Source: Bradyrhizobium sp. JYMT SZCCT0428 (GTDB lineage Bacteria; Pseudomonadota; Alphaproteobacteria; Rhizobiales; Xanthobacteraceae). From it: a DNA stretch of 64,000 nucleotides. Position numbers and translations under genes: made by a program. The stretch spans positions 54,088 to 118,087 of the forward strand of contig NZ_JAFCLS010000028.1 of NCBI RefSeq assembly GCF_018131075.1, written 5' to 3'. Shown here piece by piece: positions 1 to 8,324 of this stretch. Within the stretch, counting starts at the first letter, position 1. The number at the start of each line of letters is the position of its first letter. The notes beneath the pieces were generated by a model that had not been told where the DNA came from, ran no database searches, and worked only from the letters and a program-made list of their open reading frames with translations.

Positions 1-779
1 TCGCCACGCCGCCGGGCGGCGGAGCAAGTGCCGGCGAGGGAGAACTTGTCGGAGCCAGCGACGGCGCCGGGCTCGCGCTATGGCTTGCGACGACTGGCAT
101 CTGTTTCGCCGCCATGTTCTCAAGCTTGGTGAAATACAGAAAGCCGCCGACGCCGATCGCGGCCAGACTGACCAGTGTCACCGCGGCCGGCCACATCCAG
201 TTTGGCGCACCGTGATCCGAAGCCTTGATCGGCTTCTTGACCTGCGGCGTCGAGTAGGAACCGTCCTCGCGGCATCGCGACCATGAAGGCATGCACCGGG
301 GTCGGGATGTTCTTTACTTCCTGCGCGCCGATATCGGCGAATTGCACCGACAATTTGTTGGCGACCTGTTCGTGCACCGCGCGCGAGACGCAGATGCCGC
401 CGACCTCGGCGAGGCCCTCGAGGCGCGCGGCAATGTTGACACCCTCACCCAGCAGGTCGCCGTCGCGCTCGACCACATCGCCGATCGTGATGCCGATGCG
501 AAACGACATCTGCCGGCTCGGCGGATACGCCATGTTCCGGGTGCGCAGGCTTTCCTGGATATCGATCGCGCAGCGTACGGCTTCCACCGCGCTCGGGAAT
601 TCGGCAAGCACCGCGTCCCCCGCGGTATTGAAAATGCGGCCGCCGCCCTTGGCGATGAAATCGTCGGTCACCTGACGATAGGACGCGAGCCGCCGCAGCG
701 TTTCCTCTTCGTCCTCGGACATCAGGCGGCTGTAGCCGGCAATATCGGCCGCAAAAATCGCCGCGATCTTGCGCTTCAT
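1..779 (-). pseudogene. Class III adenylate/guanylate cyclase, frameshifted and cut by the window edge
   Basis: The N-terminus reads as a class III nucleotide cyclase domain, which makes cyclic nucleotide signal from NTP. It starts at the ATG at 779 (MKRKIAAIFAADIAGYS). The metal-binding Asp residues are about D12 and D55, and the transition-state pair is about N115/R119 (GEGVNIAARLE). Near positions 262-276 the frame breaks after PVHAFMVAM. The original frame continues as low-quality sequence to a stop near 119. The neighbouring frame carries the expected continuation (STPQVKKPIKAS, then a hydrophobic segment and FLYFTKLENM) and stays open to base 1 through a Pro/Ala/Ser-rich linker. One extra base explains the break. 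The protein would be a cytosolic cyclase domain followed by a membrane anchor, with the C-terminus outside the window. It could be a real pseudogene or a sequencing error. Confidence 0.7.
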
Positions 780-976
780 AAAAAACAGCCCCGGACCAGC
801 ACCTGCGGGCAGGAGAATGCCGTCAGAAGTTCCCGGGCGCAACTGTAGCGGCTCCGGGCACAGCCGGGGCGGCCCGCGAAAGAAATACTGCCGCAAAAAA
901 TTCAGCGCCCGTCACGGTGTGACGAGCGCTGGTGTTATCAGGGGCCTTCATTGCGCCCCGGAGCGGACCCCGGGGC

Positions 977-1384
977 TTAATGCATCGCCGTGGAGCTGAG
1001 CTGATGCTCGATGCTCTTGAAGTGATCGAGCCGCTCGATCGCGTGGTCGAGTTCGGAGCCCTCGTGCTCGGCGAGCTTGGCTTCCATCTCGGCAATCGTC
1101 TCGGCAAACTGGGCCCGATCGATGTCCTGAATCGAGGTGGCAACGTCGGCCAGTACGGTGAGGCCCTTCTCCGACATTTCGGCGAGACCGCCGAGCACGA
1201 TCATCTTCTGATGCGTGCCGCCGGAGGTGATGGTCAGGATGCCGGGACGGACCGCGGCCACAACCGGCGCATGGCCGGCCAGCACGCCGAAATCGCCTTC
1301 CACGCCGGGGATGTCAACCTGATCGACCTCGCCGGAGAAGGAGAGTTTTTCGGGGGAAACCAGATCAAAGTGGAACGTGGCCAT
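977..1384 (-). CDS. atpC: ATP synthase F1 subunit epsilon
   Basis: This is the epsilon subunit of the F1 motor (135 aa, normal length). It forms part of the central stalk with gamma and moderates ATP hydrolysis. The N-terminal beta-sandwich is clear (MATFHFDLVSPEKLSFSGEVDQVDIPG, with GDFGVLAGHAP around residues 30-42), followed by the helical C-terminal part. The ATG at 1382-1384 is preceded by AGGA about ten bases upstream. It is the last gene of the minus-strand atpHAGDC operon, separated from atpD by about 95 bp that contain a strong inverted repeat. Confidence 0.96.
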   Translation of the reverse strand: MATFHFDLVSPEKLSFSGEVDQVDIPGVEGDFGVLAGHAPVVAAVRPGILTITSGGTHQKMIVLGGLAEMSEKGLTVLADVATSIQDIDRAQFAETIAEMEAKLAEHEGSELDHAIERLDHFKSIEHQLSSTAMH

Positions 1385-1429
1385 GGAGTAGTCCTGCGAA
1401 TAGGAAGTGGCGCGTAGCGACTAGTGAGT

Positions 1430-1479
1430 GGCGAATGGAAGGGCGAATATCTATTCGCTACTCCCTTTCGCCATTCGCC
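1430..1479 (-). repeat. Inverted repeat between atpD and atpC
   Basis: GGCGAATGG at 1430-1438 is the exact reverse complement of CCATTCGCC at 1471-1479. Inside it AAGGG (1439-1443) can pair with CCCTT (1463-1467) and CGAAT (1444-1448) with ATTCG (1453-1457), leaving small bulges. It begins directly after the atpD stop codon, so the transcript would fold here. It may set the atpD/atpC ratio or protect the 3' end of atpD; this is inference. Confidence 0.75.
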
Positions 1480-2922
<1,443 letters not shown>

Positions 2923-2979
2923 AAAACTCTCTCCTTCGAATTCTGTCTCTGGAAGTCCGTCAGGGTGTCGCGCGAATGG

Positions 2980-3858
2980 CTAGAGAGCCTCGGCGCCGGA
3001 GATGATTTCGATCAGCTCCTTGGTGATCTGGGCCTGACGGGTGCGGTTGTAGATAAGGGTCTGCTTGCGGATCATATCGCCGGCGTTGCGGGTGGCGTTG
3101 TCCATCGCGCTCATCTGCGCGCCGTAGAACGAAGCGTTGTTTTCCAGCAGCGCGCGGAAAATCTGCACCGCGAGATTGCGCGGCAACAGGCGCGTCAGGA
3201 TCTCGTCTTCTTCCGGCTCATATTCGTAGGACGTCGACGGACCGGCATTCGCGGCCGGCGCTTCAACCACCAGCGGGATGATCTGCTGTGCGGTCGGGAT
3301 CTGGGAGATCACGGATTTGAAGCGCGAATAGAACAGCGTGCAGACGTCGAATTCACCGGCTTCGAAACGCGCCAGAACCTTCCTGGCAATATCCTCGGCA
3401 TTGATGAAGCCGAGCTGGCGCACCGATTTCAAGTCGAGATGTTCGACGATCTGCTTGTCGAACTGGCGGCGGAGCTGCTCGTAGCCCTTGCGGCCGACGC
3501 AGAAGAACTTGACCTCTTTGCCCTGGGCGATCAGCGACAGCGCGCGTTCGCGCGCCAGACGCACGATCGACGAGTTGAAGGCGCCCGACAGACCGCGCTC
3601 GCCGGTGCAAACCAGCAGCAGGTGAACCTGATCGTTACCAGTACCGGCCAACAGCGCCGGCGCGCCGGGTGAACCCGCGGCTGCGGTTGCGATGTTCGAG
3701 ATCACAGCGTCCATTTTTTCCGCGTAGGGCCGCGCCGCTTCGGCGGCGGTCTGCGCGCGGCGCAGCTTGGAGGCTGCGACCATCTGCATGGCCTTGGTGA
3801 TCTTCTGCGTCGCCTTGGTCGAGGCGATGCGGACCCGCATGTCTTTCAGTGAAGCCAT
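2980..3858 (-). CDS. atpG: ATP synthase F1 subunit gamma
   Basis: This is the gamma subunit (292 aa), the rotating central shaft that couples proton flow to the catalytic beta sites. The N-terminal helix (MASLKDMRVRIASTKATQKITKAMQMVAASKLRRAQ) and C-terminal helix (NRTRQAQITKELIEIISGAEAL) are the family signatures that form the coiled coil. The alphaproteobacterial insert around residues 195-220 (YEYEPEEDEI) is present. It lies between atpA and atpD; a palindromic repeat sits in the atpA-atpG gap. Confidence 0.97.
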   Translation of the reverse strand: MASLKDMRVRIASTKATQKITKAMQMVAASKLRRAQTAAEAARPYAEKMDAVISNIATAAAGSPGAPALLAGTGNDQVHLLLVCTGERGLSGAFNSSIVRLARERALSLIAQGKEVKFFCVGRKGYEQLRRQFDKQIVEHLDLKSVRQLGFINAEDIARKVLARFEAGEFDVCTLFYSRFKSVISQIPTAQQIIPLVVEAPAANAGPSTSYEYEPEEDEILTRLLPRNLAVQIFRALLENNASFYGAQMSAMDNATRNAGDMIRKQTLIYNRTRQAQITKELIEIISGAEAL

Positions 3859-3910
3859 TCTTAGTTCACCCTTGCGGCCTGCTTTTCAACCAGGCCGCGA
3901 ACCCCTCGTT

Positions 3911-4001
3911 GGTCATGCCCGGCCTTGTGCCGGGCATCCACGTCTTGTTTTTTCTCCACGCCAAAAGACGTGGATGGCCGGGACGAGCCCGGCCATGACG
4001 G
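3911..4001. repeat. Palindromic intergenic repeat, family A copy 1
   Basis: The outer arms GTCATGCCCGGCC and GGCCGGG..CCCGGCCATGAC are near-complementary and each arm is itself a small hairpin. ATCCACGTCTT pairs with the distal AGACGTGGAT. It lies between atpA and atpG, directly after the atpA stop. Similar elements occur at 16512-16630 and 42561-42661. Confidence 0.85.
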
Positions 4002-4002
4002 A

Positions 4003-5532
4003 TTATGCAAGCGTCTTGGAGAAACCTTCGACAACCGCCTTCAGCTTGCCCGCGGTGTCGTCGCTGAGATCGCGGCTTTCGCGGATGCTGTTGAGGATTT
4101 CGACGTTCTTGCCGCGCAGCAGCGACAGCAGGCCGTCTTCGAAAGGACGCACCTTGTTGAGCGGAAGCGCATCGAGATAGCCGTTGGTGCCGGCCCAGAT
4201 CACGCAGACCTGTTCTTCCATCTTCAGCGGCGAGAACTGCGGCTGCTTCAGGAGCTCGGTCAGGCGCGAACCGCGGTTCAAGAGGCGCTGCGTCGAGGCG
4301 TCGAGGTCGGAACCGAACTGCGCGAATGCCGCCATTTCGCGGTACTGCGCCAGCTCACCCTTGATCTTGCCGGCGACCTTCTTCATCGCCTTGGTCTGCG
4401 CCGACGATCCGACGCGCGACACCGACAGACCGACGTTCACCGCCGGACGGATGCCCTGGAAGAACAGGTCGGTTTCCAGGAAGATCTGACCGTCGGTAAT
4501 CGAAATCACGTTGGTCGGAATGTAGGCCGACACGTCGTTGGCCTGGGTTTCAATGACCGGCAGCGCGGTCAGCGAACCCGAGCCCTGGTCCTTGTTGAGC
4601 TTGGCGGCGCGCTCGAGCAGGCGGGAATGCAGATAGAACACGTCGCCGGGATAGGCTTCGCGGCCCGGCGGACGGCGCAGCAGCAGCGACATCTGACGGT
4701 AAGCGACGGCCTGCTTGGACAAATCGTCATAGATGATGACGGCGTGCATGCCGTTGTCGCGGAAATATTCGCCCATCGTGCAGCCGGTGAACGGCGCGAT
4801 GTACTGCATCGGCGCCGGGTCGGACGCGGTAGCGGCGACCACGATCGAATATTCCAGCGCACCCTGCTCTTCGAGCACCTTCACGAACTGGGCGACGGTG
4901 GAGCGCTTCTGGCCGATCGCGACATAGACGCAATACAGCTTGATGTTCTCGTCGGGCTGCGCGTTGAGCGGCTTCTGGTTCAGAATGGTGTCGAGCGCGA
5001 TCGCGGTCTTGCCGGTCTGACGGTCGCCAATGATCAGCTCGCGCTGGCCACGGCCGACCGGGATCAGCGCATCGATCGCCTTGAGGCCGGTCGCCATCGG
5101 CTCGTTGACCGACTTGCGCGGAATGATGCCGGGCGCCTTGACGTCGACGCGCTTGCGTTCGGTGGCCTGGATCGGACCCTTGCCGTCGATCGGATTGCCG
5201 AGCGCGTCGACGACGCGGCCGAGCAGGCCCTTACCGACGGGCGTATCGACGATGGCGCGGGTGCGCTTGACGGTCTGGCCTTCCTTGATCTCGCGGTCGG
5301 CGCCGAAGATCACGATACCGACGTTGTCGGTTTCGAGGTTGAGCGCCATGCCGCGGGTGCCGTTCTCGAACTCGACCATCTCACCGGCCTGGACGTTGTC
5401 GAGGCCGTAGACGCGGGCAATGCCGTCGCCGACGGACAACACCTGTCCAACTTCGGTAACCTCAGCCTCCTGGCCGAAATTCTTGATCTGGTCCTTGAGG
5501 ATCGCGGAAATTTCCGCGGCGCGGATGTCCAT
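4003..5532 (-). CDS. atpA: ATP synthase F1 subunit alpha
   Basis: This is the alpha subunit of F1 (509 aa, standard length), which alternates with beta in the hexamer and carries the regulatory nucleotide site. The Walker A motif GDRQTGKT is at residues 169-176. The signature PAVNVGLSVSRVGSSAQ lies in the second half. Its ATG overlaps the atpH stop by one base (TGATG), which suggests translational coupling. Confidence 0.98.
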   Translation of the reverse strand: MDIRAAEISAILKDQIKNFGQEAEVTEVGQVLSVGDGIARVYGLDNVQAGEMVEFENGTRGMALNLETDNVGIVIFGADREIKEGQTVKRTRAIVDTPVGKGLLGRVVDALGNPIDGKGPIQATERKRVDVKAPGIIPRKSVNEPMATGLKAIDALIPVGRGQRELIIGDRQTGKTAIALDTILNQKPLNAQPDENIKLYCVYVAIGQKRSTVAQFVKVLEEQGALEYSIVVAATASDPAPMQYIAPFTGCTMGEYFRDNGMHAVIIYDDLSKQAVAYRQMSLLLRRPPGREAYPGDVFYLHSRLLERAAKLNKDQGSGSLTALPVIETQANDVSAYIPTNVISITDGQIFLETDLFFQGIRPAVNVGLSVSRVGSSAQTKAMKKVAGKIKGELAQYREMAAFAQFGSDLDASTQRLLNRGSRLTELLKQPQFSPLKMEEQVCVIWAGTNGYLDALPLNKVRPFEDGLLSLLRGKNVEILNSIRESRDLSDDTAGKLKAVVEGFSKTLA

Positions 5533-6092
5533 CAGCCTGCCTCTTTCATCGCGTGCTTGATCGAATTGAGTTTGGTGCGAAGCGAACTATCCACCATGCG
5601 GCTGCCGAGCTTGACCACCAGGCCGCCGATAATGGAGGGATCGACTTTCACGTTGAGCGCGACGTCCTTGCCCGTCACTGATTTCAGTGCGGTCTTGAGA
5701 GCGTCGAGATTCTTGTCGCTGAGCGCTTCGGCGACGGTGACGTCTGCCGTAGCCTCGCCCTTGAACTTTGCCACCAGCGCGCGGAAGGCGCGGATCACGT
5801 CGCCGACGGCGAACAGCCGGCGATTGGCGGTCAGGACTTTGAGGAATTTGGCAGAAGTGCCCGAAATTCCGGCCTTGTCGAGAATCGCGGTGAGCGCCTT
5901 CGACTGCGCATCTGCCGAGAATACCGGACTGCGGACCAAGCGCTTCAAATCAGCGCTGTCGGCCAGCATGGCCTCGAACCTAGCGAGATCGGCTTTTACC
6001 GCGTCGATCGATTTCTCGTCGCGCGCCAACTCGAACAAGGCCGTTGCATAACGGCCTGACACTCCCGAAACGGACGGATCTTCAGCAGCCAC
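5532..6092 (-). CDS. atpH: ATP synthase F1 subunit delta
   Basis: This is the delta subunit (OSCP-type, 186 aa), part of the peripheral stalk that fixes the F1 head to Fo. The N-terminal helical domain (SGVSGRYATALFELA) and the C-terminal signature (DPSIIGGLVVKLGSRMVDSSLRTKLNSI, residues about 155-180) are clear. I prefer the GTG at 6090-6092 (reading VAAEDPSVSGVS) because Bradyrhizobium homologues as I remember them begin with AAEDPSVSG. A TTG at 6116 would add eight residues. It is the first gene of the F1 operon; its last base overlaps atpA. Confidence 0.93.
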   Translation of the reverse strand: MAAEDPSVSGVSGRYATALFELARDEKSIDAVKADLARFEAMLADSADLKRLVRSPVFSADAQSKALTAILDKAGISGTSAKFLKVLTANRRLFAVGDVIRAFRALVAKFKGEATADVTVAEALSDKNLDALKTALKSVTGKDVALNVKVDPSIIGGLVVKLGSRMVDSSLRTKLNSIKHAMKEAG

Positions 6093-6199
6093 AGAGTCGC
6101 TCTTTTTTGCTGTCAAACTCGCAAGGGAAAAACCGTCGCCACGAAAGCGGCGCCTAGCGATCCAAGCCCTTGGAATTCAAGCGGGACTTCGATTTTCGA

Positions 6200-6218
6200 C
6201 CGGCACGAGAGGTGCCGG
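6200..6218 (-). promoter_or_regulatory. Inverted repeat in the atp operon leader
   Basis: CCGGCAC at 6200-6206 and GTGCCGG at 6212-6218 form a perfect 7-bp stem with a 5-base loop about 110 bases upstream of atpH. It could be an RNA hairpin or an operator; the role is unknown. Confidence 0.5.
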
Positions 6219-6576
6219 GATCGTTAAAATCGCGGCTTTGCTAACATAGCAAGCGCGCAGGTGCAACATGACGGCGCGCGCGGGCGATGCCTTGTCGCAC
6301 GACTATTTTAGTTGGCCTCTAATCCAATTTTCCAGGGGCAGTTTCCGAGGCCAGTTTTTCCAGCGCCCCTCGCAGCGAAACAGCCGTCACGATTTTGCCG
6401 CACGGCCCCGCGCCGGAACGGCGCGTCAGCGACAAGCTCAATCGTTCCGCCCGTATTTGCATGGGCGCCATGTATCTCCGGAACAGTCCGAATCCGGTTC
6501 CCCGCCGTTTACTTGGCGTAACGCCACGAACACTAACGAACACTTAACTGATCAGTAATTCCAAGTATTGAAATGG

Positions 6577-6591
6577 TTAATAATTCGTTAA
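6577..6591 (+). promoter_or_regulatory. CtrA-type box TTAA-N7-TTAA upstream of rlpA
   Basis: TTAA at 6577-6580, seven bases, then TTAA at 6588-6591 matches the consensus of the alphaproteobacterial cell-cycle regulator CtrA exactly. A weaker copy (TTAA-N7-GTAA) lies at 6544-6558. Both fall in an AT-rich stretch of an otherwise GC-rich region, 180-230 bp before rlpA. Binding is inferred. Confidence 0.55.
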
Positions 6592-6773
6592 GGCAGTGTA
6601 TTAATAACGAACATTCGATTAGTTGATCTGCGTAACAAGATATGTCAGCCGAAGGAAAACGAGGATTACTGCCCAATTCATGCCTCATTGGCTAATCAAA
6701 CGGCGATCTCACACACGGGAACGGGGGTTCCACTTGTCACATATGTGGCAATACTGTCTGAGGGATTATTTAT

Positions 6774-7271
6774 ATGTTGAATACGATGAAGCTGCTGCCC
6801 GGATCTATCATCCGGTCGCGTACAGCGTTCGCTTTGATTGCCGCAACTCTCCTGGCCGGTGGCAGCATTACCGAAGCTTCGGCCAAATTCAGGCACCACC
6901 GTCACCACCATCATCATTCCCACCACGCCCAAAAGGCCCAGAGCAACTGGCAGGACGCCAACGCCTCGATCGGCTCAAGCTCCGGGCGCAGCTTCTCGGG
7001 CATGGCTTCCTTTTACGGCAATGAATCCGGCAGCAAGACCGCGTCCGGCCAGCGCTTCAACCAGAACGCCATGACCGCCGCCCACCGCAGCCTGCCGTTC
7101 GGCACCAAGCTCAGGGTGACCCATGGCGGTCGCAGCGTCATCGTCACCATCAACGACCGCGGCCCGTTCATTAAGGGGCGCGTGCTCGACCTTTCGACCG
7201 GCGCTGCCAGCGCCGTCGGACTGACCCGCGCCAAGGGCGTCGGCCGCGTCACCGCCGAGGTCGTCTCCTAA
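6774..7271 (+). CDS. rlpA: RlpA-family septal ring protein with His-rich linker
   Basis: An exported protein of 165 aa with a double-psi beta-barrel RlpA domain, a family that includes lytic transglycosylases acting on naked glycan at the septum. A signal peptide occupies about residues 1-37 (SRTAFALIAATLLAGGSITEASA). It is followed by a His-rich run (FRHHRHHHHHSHH) and then the RlpA domain from about residue 70 (SGMASFYGNESGSKTASGQRFN, LPFGTKLRVTHGG, VTINDRGPFIKGRVLDLS). The catalytic-type Asp in NDRGPF is present. GAGGG about ten bases upstream supports the ATG at 6774. There is no SPOR domain, so it is a short form. The His run could bind metal; that is inference. Confidence 0.88.
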   Translation: MLNTMKLLPGSIIRSRTAFALIAATLLAGGSITEASAKFRHHRHHHHHSHHAQKAQSNWQDANASIGSSSGRSFSGMASFYGNESGSKTASGQRFNQNAMTAAHRSLPFGTKLRVTHGGRSVIVTINDRGPFIKGRVLDLSTGAASAVGLTRAKGVGRVTAEVVS

Positions 7272-7363
7272 AAGCAAGCTGATCGAGCGCCGTTTCCGGT
7301 TCAACAGACCAGGTAAGCGTTGCGTAGCGTAACGGTCGCGGAATCTTTCGCGCACCGATAAGG

Positions 7364-7398
7364 GCCTGCCGTCCCAAATGACGGCAGGCTTTTTATTT
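7364..7398 (+). terminator. Rho-independent terminator after rlpA
   Basis: GCCTGCCGTC (7364-7373) pairs perfectly with GACGGCAGGC (7380-7389), loop of six, followed by TTTTTATTT. Confidence 0.92.
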
Positions 7399-7540
7399 GG
7401 CGGCGCCCGACTTGCTGCCCAGCCCGCACAGCGCGGAGCCGCTCTGGCCACAACGGTGGCAGGAGGATCGTGCTAGGTTTCTGCGCGCAACAGGCGCACG
7501 GCCTTCCGCAGCCCTTGAACCAGCACTGACGAGATCGATC

Positions 7541-8164
7541 ATGAGCCAGATCAAAACCGTGGAACAACTGAGAAGTGTTCTTCCCGAACCACGGGCGACC
7601 ACCAAGGCCAAGATCGCTCCCTATCTCGACGAACAGGCGATCGACTTCCTGCAAACGTGCCCGTTTGGGCTGATGGCCACGGCCGGTCGCGACGGGCCGA
7701 TCGAGGTGTCCCCGAAGGGCGACGAGCCCGGCTTTGTCCGCGTCGAAGACGAACGTACGGTTCTGCTCCCGGAACGAGCGGGCAACAACCTCGCCTTCGG
7801 CCTGCAGAACATCATCGAGACCGGCCGGATCGGGATGATTTTCCTGCGGCCCCGGACCGGCGAGACGCTGCGGCTCTCGGGCCGGGCCGAGATTTTTGAC
7901 GATGCCGAACTGCTGGCGACACTTGGCAAGGAAGGCCGCCCGGCGCTGCTGGCGATCCGGATCCACATCGAACGCTGCTATTTCCACTGCGCCCGCTCGG
8001 TGCTCCGGTCGAAGCTCTGGCAACCCGAGCATTGGCCGGAACCCAAGCGCATCTCGTTCGGAAAAGTCTTCGCGGCGAGGGCCGGCGCCGACGAGGATCA
8101 GGCGGCGAAAATCGATGCCTTTGTCGAGCAGGGCTACACGACCAATCTGTGGTCGAACGGTTGA
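7541..8164 (+). CDS. Pyridoxamine 5'-phosphate oxidase-like FMN protein
   Basis: A 207-aa protein of the PPOX split-barrel flavoprotein group, resembling the DR2398/MSMEG_1061-type subfamily. These bind FMN or F420, but the substrate is usually unknown. Visible family features are the N-terminal barrel (FGLMATAGRDGPIEVSPKGDEPGFVR), the FMN-binding region (LLPERAGNNLAFGLQNII, then GRIGMIFLRP) and the C-terminal RCYFHCARSVLRSKLW segment. The start is the ATG at 7541; a longer frame upstream lacks family similarity. It stands alone between the rlpA terminator and a palindromic repeat. Confidence 0.82.
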   Translation: MSQIKTVEQLRSVLPEPRATTKAKIAPYLDEQAIDFLQTCPFGLMATAGRDGPIEVSPKGDEPGFVRVEDERTVLLPERAGNNLAFGLQNIIETGRIGMIFLRPRTGETLRLSGRAEIFDDAELLATLGKEGRPALLAIRIHIERCYFHCARSVLRSKLWQPEHWPEPKRISFGKVFAARAGADEDQAAKIDAFVEQGYTTNLWSNG

Positions 8165-8218
8165 TGTTGATCTACCGCGACAGGCTGTCGCTCATCAATT
8201 GCGGCAAGCTTTTTCATC

Positions 8219-8302
8219 CGTCATTGCGAGCGAAGCGAAGCAATCCATAGCACCGCACAGGGAAAGATGGATTGCTTCGTCGTTTCGCTCCTCGCAATGA
8301 CG
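8219..8302. repeat. Palindromic intergenic repeat, family B copy 1
   Basis: CGTCATTGCGAG..GCGAAGCAATCCAT is mirrored by ATGGATTGCTTCG..CTCGCAATGACG, with arms of about 30 bases and a short variable centre. It lies between convergent genes (PPOX plus, priA minus). Other copies are at 23597-23680 and 51912-51987. Confidence 0.9.
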
Positions 8303-8324
8303 ATGAGGCGACACTTCTACGACC

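Larger units (their letters stand above)
6093..6773. other. Non-coding region upstream of atpH and rlpA
   Basis: About 680 bp between the divergent atp operon and rlpA. It holds a perfect 7-bp inverted repeat at 6200-6218 in the atp leader and a candidate minus-strand promoter around 6228-6256 (TTGCTA, 17 bp, TTTTAA). From about 6540 it becomes markedly AT-rich, with a CtrA-type box. Short open frames here have no convincing coding character. Confidence 0.6.

Noticed and set aside
6268..6558. Open frames on both strands between atpH and rlpA
   Set aside because: No ribosome site, no family-like sequence, and they lie in a promoter-rich, AT-rich region.
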